The translations under genes and the position numbers were made by a program. DNA of 64,000 nt. Origin: Bacteroidales bacterium (GTDB lineage Bacteria > Bacteroidota > Bacteroidia > Bacteroidales > JAADJA01). Positions 57,663-64,000 of this stretch are shown here, piece after piece (position 1 is the first letter of the stretch; the number at the start of each line of letters is the position of its first letter). The notes below the pieces were generated by a model. That model searched no databases, was not told the origin of the DNA, and saw only the letters and a program-made list of their open reading frames with translations. The DNA is taken from contig JAGQVE010000015.1 in the NCBI GenBank assembly GCA_020438105.1, forward strand, positions 18,002 through 82,001. Reading direction: 5' to 3'.

Positions 57663-59312
57663 TTATAATTTAATTATTTTTCTTAGAACCGGAGTTTGTT
57701 TTGAATTGCCGATTCTTACAAAATAAAGACCGGATGGGAGGTTTTCGATATCAAGAGATTCATTGAGATTTTGTGATGTTTCCAAAACAGACTTGCCGGC
57801 TTGATCAAAGATAGAAATCCTCGCATTTGGATAAATCAAATCTGTTTGAAAATTAATTGAATTATTTGCCGGATTTGGTACAATTTGAAAATGTGCAAAT
57901 TCATCTAAATCAGATACGCCGGTGGTGGTTCCGCCTGCGTTAATTTTAGTCAAAAAAGGAAACGTGCCATCGGTAGTGATATTGATCTCGCCGAGCGACA
58001 TGGGATAAATGGATGAACCCGCAACATACCAATCGCCATTTTCCCCGGTTGAAATTGAAAAAGCTTCCTGAAATCCCTCCCCCATTGATACTTTGCCCGA
58101 AGTAATTGCTCCCTCAGTATTAAATCTTAAGGTAAGCATATGATTTCCAAAATCATTGGCTCCTATTACTACGCCATTTCCCCAGTCGATTGTACCACGA
58201 ATAAAACCACCCCAGTAGAAGTTATCGTTTTCGTCCACAGCACAAAAATTATGTTTTCCAATAAAAGCATCACCCTGGATAGTATTGACTTCAGGGACCT
58301 CATGTACCCATTGATATTCGCCGTTGCTATTCAGTTGCGCCACAAAAAAGTCATATACCCATTGCGGTCCGTTAACAGTGAGGTTTCCAAAAACTGTTTC
58401 CATGAACAAACCACCTGAAAAATAGATATAATCAGGATCCTGACATTTTACTTCAGGGAATTGGCAGGTAACATCTTCAAGGTAATTCACCCATTGAATT
58501 TCGAACTGAGCATTGTATTTTCCAACAAAATAGTTGTATAAAGTTGCAGGCTCGATAAGCACCCCACCATAACTTGCTCCGGCATCAGCGCAGCTTCCGG
58601 CAAATAATATATTTCCTTCCGAGTCAATATCTATAGAAGAAATCAGGGGCACATCCGTTTGATCAACTGCCATCAGTTCATTGCCGTTGGGGTCATATTT
58701 TATAATGCGTGAACCGAAATCAACATTCTGTCCTGCATAAACATTGCCTGCATCGTCGGTTGCAAGTGCAGGTGAATTGCCATAAGCAAAAGGCGAGCTA
58801 AGATCAACAGCCCATAATAATTCCAGACCTGCCGATACTTTAACCAGCGAAATTTCAATTCCATCACCATTGTAAGGAAGTGTTTCCCCATCACTAAAAA
58901 CGATGTCACCCCTGGTGTTAAGTAACATATAAATTTCTCCGGCTCCGGCATCCAAAAAGCGCTGAACATGTACTTTCCCGGTGATTTGCTGGCTGCTTTC
59001 CAAAACTCCTTCAGGGCTGTATACATCTAAATTGGTGCTTCCAAAAAATGCCTGCCCATAGTTTTCCATTGCATCTGACAGGTAAACCCAATAAACCTGA
59101 TCATTTTGTGTGTAACAAACCTGTGAATTTAAAAGCTCATAACTCCATATAAAATCCGTGGGTACTGCTTTAGCCCATTGGTATGATTGAGCACTTAAAA
59201 AAGAAGGGATTATACATAAATAGAAAATTACCCAGCGTGTAAAATTGTTAAAACGCCAACGGTTTAAAATGGATTTCCAAAAAGGCAAAAAAAGGAATTG
59301 TAGTTTGATCAT
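57663..59312 (-). CDS. T9SS-sorted beta-propeller-like surface protein
   Basis: 549 residues. Signal or anchor near residues 25-41 (WVIFYLCIIPSFLSAQ). The body has repeats such as GNVYAGQNVDFGSRIIKYDP, GNILFAGSCADAG and NFYWGGFIRGTIDWGNGVVI, consistent with a propeller-type beta-sheet protein. The C-terminal 80 residues (FQIVPNPANNSINFQTDLIY to LRKIIKL) carry the T9SS type A sorting domain. Displayed or released outside the cell; ligand unknown. The start is uncertain, as the signal lies after a 24-residue basic leader. Confidence 0.78.
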   Translation of the reverse strand: MIKLQFLFLPFWKSILNRWRFNNFTRWVIFYLCIIPSFLSAQSYQWAKAVPTDFIWSYELLNSQVCYTQNDQVYWVYLSDAMENYGQAFFGSTNLDVYSPEGVLESSQQITGKVHVQRFLDAGAGEIYMLLNTRGDIVFSDGETLPYNGDGIEISLVKVSAGLELLWAVDLSSPFAYGNSPALATDDAGNVYAGQNVDFGSRIIKYDPNGNELMAVDQTDVPLISSIDIDSEGNILFAGSCADAGASYGGVLIEPATLYNYFVGKYNAQFEIQWVNYLEDVTCQFPEVKCQDPDYIYFSGGLFMETVFGNLTVNGPQWVYDFFVAQLNSNGEYQWVHEVPEVNTIQGDAFIGKHNFCAVDENDNFYWGGFIRGTIDWGNGVVIGANDFGNHMLTLRFNTEGAITSGKVSMGEGFQEAFSISTGENGDWYVAGSSIYPMSLGEINITTDGTFPFLTKINAGGTTTGVSDLDEFAHFQIVPNPANNSINFQTDLIYPNARISIFDQAGKSVLETSQNLNESLDIENLPSGLYFVRIGNSKQTPVLRKIIKL

Positions 59313-59394
59313 GAAGGAAAAATTGCAGAGTTCGAAAAAATTTAATACTCAAACATCTAAACTTAATCCTTTGTTCATCCGGTTATAGCTGCAT

Positions 59395-60132
59395 CTACTG
59401 GGCAGGAGCATCCACGGGTTTATCAATCTTTGTAGAATTAAAGAGATTAAGATCGTTTACGGCATCATAAAAATTCATTCTGAATTTATTCCCCTTTTTC
59501 ACAGCTTGCGTAATACTTACTGTTTTCAAAATGTGCTTACCGGTATCATTTTTCGGTATCTCCGGCAATTCATATTTATTGGCTAAATGATAATTTAAAA
59601 CTTCATTTTCGTTAAGGTGCTTATGTTTATAATACCACCGATAAAAATGCAAGCTGCGTTCATTGATCGAATCTTCGGGATAAAGCTGGTATGAAAGCCT
59701 GAACAATGGTTTACCCGGGTCATGCTCTTTTAACTGAATTGAATCTTCTGTTTTTATTATTTCAAAAAGCCGGTCCTTGTCGATTAATAGCATGGTGAAT
59801 GGCTCCAGATCGGAGAAATCGTAATTCCGGTAGAAAAATTCAAAATCAAAAGATGTTAAAAAAGCTGGAATGATCAACCCCCTGCTATGCCGGTATGGCG
59901 GGTGGTGTTTGTGCGGTTGCAATCCGCCGTTGATAAGAGCAGCAGCATGTCCGGCCGAAGATACCCCAAGCCAAGTCCCCCACCCTTGCGGGTCAACAGG
60001 ATAAACCACCGATACCCCTCCTACCTGCTTTTTAATAGGGGGCGTTGAATTGGGTCGCATAATGCTTTCATCCCTGTTTTGTGTCAGGATGTATTGCCCG
60101 TTTTCAAGTGGTATATAGGATAACATGCACAT
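59395..60132 (-). CDS. NRDE family (TANGO2-like) protein
   Basis: 245 residues starting MCMLSYIPLENGQYILTQNR. Cys2 after the initiator Met and the NRDE motif (QNRDES) are the marks of this family, which includes eukaryotic TANGO2 and has an Ntn-hydrolase-like start. WGTWLGVSSAGHAAALINGG is the second conserved segment. Function in bacteria is unsettled; the eukaryotic member has been linked to haem and lipid metabolism. No close operon partner. Confidence 0.82.
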   Translation of the reverse strand: MCMLSYIPLENGQYILTQNRDESIMRPNSTPPIKKQVGGVSVVYPVDPQGWGTWLGVSSAGHAAALINGGLQPHKHHPPYRHSRGLIIPAFLTSFDFEFFYRNYDFSDLEPFTMLLIDKDRLFEIIKTEDSIQLKEHDPGKPLFRLSYQLYPEDSINERSLHFYRWYYKHKHLNENEVLNYHLANKYELPEIPKNDTGKHILKTVSITQAVKKGNKFRMNFYDAVNDLNLFNSTKIDKPVDAPAQ

Positions 60133-60416
60133 AATGATCAGTCTGCTTTTTGCTTACAATTTAATTTTTATTATCACTTTGTCCTCAGATCGAAATTTGA
60201 CAATTTCCTTACAAAATTATTTCAACCTGTAAGGTTAACTGTTAACTCAATAACCATTCACCGATTGATTTTGTTCGATGTGTTTAACACAAATTAGGAT
60301 TTTTATCATGGATTGATCCTTTGCTTTTAATGACTTTGAATAACTTCAAAAGTTGTCTGCATTTGCTGGAAATAATTTCAGTTTGCTAAAAAACTGCATC
60401 AATCCAATAAAAATTA

Positions 60417-61748
60417 TCAGGAATACAGCTCAACGACCGTGATCTCAGGAAGAATACCTACTCTGCCCGGGTAACCGATTGAGCCTAATCCACGGTTAAC
60501 ATAAAGGTATTGTTTACCGCCGGTTTTTTGGTTTTGATGATGGTACAATCCGGCCCAGTATTTATAAATATACTGTGATGGACTCCACCGAATACCCGGA
60601 ATTTCAATGCCAAACTGCGCACCATGCGTATGGCCTGCAAAGGTAAGATCAATGGTATTTTTGAAAGCATTAACTTTTAACTGCCAGTGCGAAGGATCGT
60701 GCGACATGAGTAATTTAACAGGTGCATTCTCGGCCCCGATGATGGTTTTATCAAGGTCGCCATATTTTTGAAAGCGTTTCATTGATCCCCAATTTTCAAC
60801 GCCAAGCAGGGCTATATGAGAACCATCCTTGTGAAGGATCTCGTTTTGATTTCGCAGTAATTTCCAGCCAACCCTTTCATAAAGCCGGAACAATGCGTTC
60901 ATATTTTCATCCTTTTCTTCCGGTGAATCCCAACGTTTATAATCCCCATAATCATGGTTTCCAAGTGTGCAAAATACACCAAAAGGTGCAGATAAACGGT
61001 TGAGGATATTTTCGAAACGAAAAGCTTCATCAGTACTGTAATTAACCAGGTCGCCGGTAAAGAGGATAATATCCGGATTGAGCCCGTTAACTGTTTCAAT
61101 GGCCTTTGAAAACTCATTTTCCGAAACCCAGGAACCCAAATGAATATCAGAAAGCTGAACAATCCGGAATCCTTCAAATGAATTTGGCAAATTGGGTAAA
61201 TGTACCTTTTTACGGATCACATTAAAATCATAAACCCATTTGAACATGCCCAATGTGAGTGTACCGAAAACCAGCGCCCCGGTTGCCAATCCGGCTTTTT
61301 TAATAAATTCGCTCCGGGAGATCTTTTTACCACCATCTTCCGATTTCCGCTTTTGATAACGAAAAAACTTCCTGATGATGATCATTAGGTCGGAAAGCAT
61401 GATAAGCACAATGGGAATTAATTTGCTGAAATAGCCAATAAATATAAACCCGGCAAAATAAGTTCTGAAGCCAAGGCCCCACTGATTATAGGGATTGAAA
61501 ATGGAAACTACGGCCATACCGATGATCATTAGCAAGGGCATGGCATATATCGTACTCAGCAGGAATCCACGCAATTTCGACTTCGACCAGATACTTTTAT
61601 GATATACCCAATAAAGGTAAAGATCGAGGGCATAAAGCACGGCAAGACCGTAGATCATGCCCATATTTTTGGGATAAAACCTCCACAAAAAGAGGTAGGA
61701 AATGGCCAGCAATATGACTCCGGCGATTATAAAACTTATTTTCCTCAT
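60417..61748 (-). CDS. Membrane-anchored metallophosphoesterase (YaeI/YkuE-type)
   Basis: 443 residues. Four or five transmembrane segments in the first 135 residues, then a cytosolic or periplasmic linker with a Tat-like RSEFIKKAGLATGALVFGTL before the phosphatase domain. The calcineurin-like motifs are QLSDIHLGSW, TGDLVNY, LGNHDYGD, LMSHDPSHW and FAGHTHGAQ. Such enzymes cut phosphodiester or phosphomonoester bonds, sometimes on UDP-sugars or nucleotides. The start ATG at 61748 lies only 8 nt after a TACTTTTG box. Confidence 0.85.
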   Translation of the reverse strand: MRKISFIIAGVILLAISYLFLWRFYPKNMGMIYGLAVLYALDLYLYWVYHKSIWSKSKLRGFLLSTIYAMPLLMIIGMAVVSIFNPYNQWGLGFRTYFAGFIFIGYFSKLIPIVLIMLSDLMIIIRKFFRYQKRKSEDGGKKISRSEFIKKAGLATGALVFGTLTLGMFKWVYDFNVIRKKVHLPNLPNSFEGFRIVQLSDIHLGSWVSENEFSKAIETVNGLNPDIILFTGDLVNYSTDEAFRFENILNRLSAPFGVFCTLGNHDYGDYKRWDSPEEKDENMNALFRLYERVGWKLLRNQNEILHKDGSHIALLGVENWGSMKRFQKYGDLDKTIIGAENAPVKLLMSHDPSHWQLKVNAFKNTIDLTFAGHTHGAQFGIEIPGIRWSPSQYIYKYWAGLYHHQNQKTGGKQYLYVNRGLGSIGYPGRVGILPEITVVELYS

Positions 61749-61756
61749 TCGGGGCG

Positions 61757-61764
61757 CAAAAGTA
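61757..61764 (-). promoter_or_regulatory. Candidate -7 element close to the metallophosphoesterase start
   Basis: The minus strand reads TACTTTTGCGCCCCG, a strong TAnnTTTG with GCGCCCC after it, ending 8 nt before the ATG. A transcript from here would have a leader of zero to about two bases, or would use an internal start. Confidence 0.55.
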
Positions 61765-61900
61765 TAACTTTAGTATAAAAGCTATGTTAACTTTATTTTA
61801 AGTTATTTATTTCAAGAGGATTGCGTTAACTCATTCACAATTCCAAGCGAGAGAATTAACCACCGTGGCTAAAAATCTCAAAAACATTTCAATTTTTGGA

Positions 61901-61930
61901 TAAAAAAACCCCTTCTGCGAAAGAAGGGGT
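61901..61930 (-). terminator. Terminator with no annotated gene in front of it
   Basis: ACCCCTTC (61908-61915) pairs with GAAGGGGT (61923-61930) around a 7-nt loop. On the minus strand it is followed by seven T residues. The only genes around are the metallophosphoesterase, starting below it, and the rightward LOG gene, so it must end an unannotated leftward transcript. Confidence 0.8.
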
Positions 61931-62013
61931 GTTGACAGCATAATTTATTATCAAGCATACGCTTTGATACGTAACTAACCTTTTTGATGAAAAAATGTTC
62001 ATTAAAAAAATTC
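61905..62013 (-). ncRNA. Candidate structured small RNA
   Basis: On the minus strand, from a TAATTTTT box (62020-62027) to the terminator at 61901-61930, about 108 nt could be transcribed. It holds three hairpins: ATGAA/TTCAT (61987-62002), TATCAAAGC-GTAT-GCTTGATA with one bulged base (61949-61969), and the terminator. The only ORF, starting at MNIFSSKRLV, runs through the terminator stem and is not credible. Family not recognised. Confidence 0.4.
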
Positions 62014-62019
62014 CTCTCT

Positions 62020-62027
62020 AAAAATTA
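62020..62027 (-). promoter_or_regulatory. Candidate -7 element of the small RNA
   Basis: The minus strand reads TAATTTTT, one base from TAnnTTTG. No -33 TTTG is present, so this is weak. Confidence 0.25.
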
Positions 62028-62112
62028 AGCTCAATATTTCACACATTGGCACCGAAACTAACAGGTAATATTTATTGGGATGCAACGATAAAAACCATCA
62101 TTATTGCTGTTC

Positions 62113-62142
62113 TTTCCACAAAATGCATCCTTGTTAAATTTG
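62113..62142 (+). promoter_or_regulatory. Upstream candidate promoter of the LOG gene
   Basis: TTTC (62113-62116), an 18-nt spacer and TAAATTTG (62135-62142) followed by CGCTCCC. It lies 11 nt before an in-frame ATG at 62153. Confidence 0.45.
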
Positions 62143-62167
62143 CGCTCCCAAAATGAAAGTGGATTAT

Positions 62168-62201
62168 TTTGAAGTCAATTGCCCTGCAATTTGTAAATTT
62201 G
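62168..62201 (+). promoter_or_regulatory. Downstream candidate promoter of the LOG gene
   Basis: TTTG (62168-62171), a 22-nt spacer and TAAATTTG (62194-62201) place a start near 62208, about 14 nt before the ATG at 62222. This is why I prefer 62222 as the protein start. Confidence 0.5.
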
Positions 62202-62221
62202 GCCCTCTAAAACTAAATCAG

Positions 62222-62941
62222 ATGAATATCGACGGTTTAAATGAAGAAGAACGGATCCGGGAAGCGATCAAAGAAAAGAACTGGAATGAGCAAATGACGA
62301 ACGACTCATGGGGTGTTTTTAAAGTAATGTCGGAACTGGTGGATGGCTATGAATCCCTTTCACGCATCGGGCCATGCGTTTCCATCTTTGGCTCGGCCAG
62401 GGATAAAATGGATTCGCCCTATTACCAGCTTGCAGAGGAAATTGCTTACCTGCTAGCCAAAAAAGGATATGGCGTGATCACGGGTGGCGGACCAGGCATT
62501 ATGGAGGCCGGTAATAAAGGCGCTCATTTTGCAGGTGGGAAATCGGTGGGATTGAATATTGACTTACCCCATGAGCAAAGACCAAATCCATTTATTGATC
62601 AGGACAAACTCGTTAATTTCAACTATTTCTTCGTACGCAAGGTGATGTTTATGAAATATTCACAAGGGTATATTGTTTTACCCGGTGGATTTGGCACACT
62701 TGATGAATTGTTTGAAGCGATCACACTCATCCAAACCCACAAATTGGTGCGCTTTCCCATTGTGCTTGTTTCGAAAAGCTACTGGAGCGGATTAATTGAT
62801 TGGATCAAAGACAAACAACTTGCTGAAGGAAAGATCAGTGAAGCAGATATGGATATTTTCAAAGTGGTGGATACACCGCAGGAAGCCGTAACCATTATTG
62901 ATGAGTTTTATCAGAAATACGCTTTCCGCCCCAATTTCTGA
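62222..62941 (+). CDS. LOG family protein (cytokinin riboside 5'-monophosphate phosphoribohydrolase-like)
   Basis: 239 residues from the ATG at 62222; an in-frame ATG at 62153 adds 23 residues that relatives lack. The LOG signature GGGPGIMEAGNKGA and the catalytic LPGGFGTLDELFEA, with its PGGxGTxxE, are both intact. Members release free bases from nucleoside 5'-monophosphates such as AMP in the cytosol; only some act on cytokinins. It stands alone. Confidence 0.9.
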   Translation: MNIDGLNEEERIREAIKEKNWNEQMTNDSWGVFKVMSELVDGYESLSRIGPCVSIFGSARDKMDSPYYQLAEEIAYLLAKKGYGVITGGGPGIMEAGNKGAHFAGGKSVGLNIDLPHEQRPNPFIDQDKLVNFNYFFVRKVMFMKYSQGYIVLPGGFGTLDELFEAITLIQTHKLVRFPIVLVSKSYWSGLIDWIKDKQLAEGKISEADMDIFKVVDTPQEAVTIIDEFYQKYAFRPNF

Positions 62942-62971
62942 TCATCCACACAACAGGCTGATTTTATTGCG

Positions 62972-63619
62972 CTAGGTCGCACTGCTGCGTAACTTTTCCT
63001 GATCTTTATTTACCACAACATACACTGAAGTATGCCTGATAATTTTGGGCAGGAAAATAAACTTATATAATCGGGGTTCGCCAGAGCCGTGGGTAATTTT
63101 TTCAATTTTAAATCCATACCTGTCCAACATTGATTTGATGGTTCCGTTGCAATACCACACTACATGATCGTTGGCAATGTTGCCATCCCCTTTAAAAACA
63201 GCACGCAACGTGCGCATGAAAAAAAACGGATTTGGGAAACTCAGCAGCAATCGGCCATCGTCTTTGAGTAATTTCTGAACATTCAGAAAAAACGATTTGG
63301 GGTCTTCGATGTGCTCCAACACGTCAAAAGCGCAAACGACTTCAAACCGCCGGTCGAGTTCGATCCCCTGTGCTTTCACCGCTACCACATTGTATCCCAT
63401 CTCTCTGATGGCATTCACCTTGCGCTCGTTATGGTCAATCCCTACACAATAACCGGCAGCTTCTGCAATGTATTTGTGAAACCAGTTGTCAGTTTCCCAG
63501 GGCTTATCACCTTCGCCGGCACAACCGATATCCAAAACCACTTTTCCCTGAATGTAAGGTAAAAAATACTCCCTTTTTTTCCGCCAACTCTTACCAAAAA
63601 GAAATCCTGTAACCGACAT
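62972..63619 (-). CDS. Class I SAM-dependent methyltransferase
   Basis: 215 residues. SAM-binding motif VVLDIGCAGEGDK, acidic motif II GIDHNERK and CAFDVLEHIEDPKSFFLN, the UbiE-like post-I region. The C-terminal part (FLPKIIRHTSVYVVVNKDQ) has no extra domain. Substrate unknown. It converges with the LOG gene, with 30 nt between the stops. Confidence 0.85.
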   Translation of the reverse strand: MSVTGFLFGKSWRKKREYFLPYIQGKVVLDIGCAGEGDKPWETDNWFHKYIAEAAGYCVGIDHNERKVNAIREMGYNVVAVKAQGIELDRRFEVVCAFDVLEHIEDPKSFFLNVQKLLKDDGRLLLSFPNPFFFMRTLRAVFKGDGNIANDHVVWYCNGTIKSMLDRYGFKIEKITHGSGEPRLYKFIFLPKIIRHTSVYVVVNKDQEKLRSSAT

Positions 63620-64000
63620 AGCAAACCTCCTGATAGTTTATATTTAAAACTTAATTGAAGAAAATTATAACCGGGGCAGCACTGAAAATCAAACATAAAG
63701 GTAAGCATTTTTTACACATGCAACTTTATGCAATATGAGTGTTATTTAGGATGTAAACTTCCCGTCGCTTTGGATAGCTATCGTTTGTATTTTCAGGATG
63801 CTCTTGGATTTGTATTGTAATTCCCTTCAGCCTGGTTTGATTGCAATTCTGCTCTTTTGAACTTTATGCACCATAACTATTTGGGTTTATTAAATACAGC
63901 GGATTTTACATTATTAATCAGATCGTTATAACCTCTATGTTTTCTAAACTCCCTCCTATTTTATCACTTGAACCGCTATTTATTTAAACGTTGCTGACAG
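63620..64000. other. Gene-poor right end with a degenerate ORF and direct repeats
   Basis: No gene I can support. Two copies of the 11-mer AACTTTATGCA lie at 63722-63732 and 63860-63870. Between them the minus strand carries a frame of about 40 codons without a start codon, ending next to the left copy. The stretch near 64000 shows no intact frame longer than about 20 codons. Confidence 0.4.

Noticed and set aside
61905..62002. A small protein starting MNIFSSKRLV on the minus strand
   Set aside because: The frame continues through both arms of the terminator hairpin, which a real gene would not.

Overview
The window is chromosomal DNA from a member of the Bacteroidota, probably a free-living or sediment-type lineage near the Bacteroidales. 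Three observations support this. Four secreted proteins end in a type IX secretion (T9SS) sorting domain. Many genes are preceded by the Bacteroidota promoter -7 element TAnnTTTG. The ribosomal cluster has secY-map-infA-rpmJ with no adk, and str genes with no tuf. I see no tRNA, rRNA, CRISPR array, prophage or intact insertion sequence.

Layout. 1-4.1 kb: the 5' part of an aromatic amino acid hydroxylase, a glycogen branching enzyme, a DedA/VTT-type membrane protein, a thioredoxin-like protein and a small zinc-ribbon protein. 4.2-6.8 kb: an AT-rich group with an L,D-transpeptidase lipoprotein, then three coupled lipid genes (CDP-alcohol phosphatidyltransferase, CdsA-like cytidylyltransferase, dolichol/phytol-kinase-like protein). 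7.5-27.3 kb: enolase, then a 33-gene fused str-S10-spc-alpha ribosomal superoperon read leftwards from a promoter near 27.3 kb to a terminator at 8.9 kb. 27.4-34.8 kb: carbohydrate and general metabolism (GH13 lipoprotein, beta-phosphoglucomutase-like HAD protein, spermidine-synthase-like membrane protein with a PuuD-like lipoprotein, GalM, PPK2, an atypical SDR, a radical SAM protein). 34.8-38.8 kb: two T9SS cargo proteins, one with an M23 endopeptidase-like domain. 38.8-39.2 kb: a block of palindromic and short tandem repeats. 39.2-48.7 kb: guaA, a LysM/periplasmic-binding-protein fusion, long-form nusB, AMMECR1, an S41 protease and a coiled-coil protein. 48.7-57.7 kb: a GH2 lipoprotein, a propeller sensor kinase with a separate LuxR-type response regulator, a T9SS protein and small surface proteins. 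57.7-63.6 kb: another T9SS protein, a TANGO2-like NRDE protein, a membrane metallophosphoesterase, a candidate small RNA, a LOG-family hydrolase and a methyltransferase.

The genes most likely to act together are the ribosomal/secretion superoperon, the lipid trio at 4.8-6.8 kb, the 4-nt-overlapping polyamine-related pair at 29.6-31.0 kb, and the kinase/regulator pair at 51.6-55.5 kb. The best candidates for undescribed biology are the lipid trio, the LysM-receptor fusion, the membrane-only spermidine-synthase domain with its lipoprotein amidotransferase partner, the structured minus-strand RNA near 61.9-62.0 kb, and the hairpin that spans the promoter and start codon of the gene at 55.6 kb.
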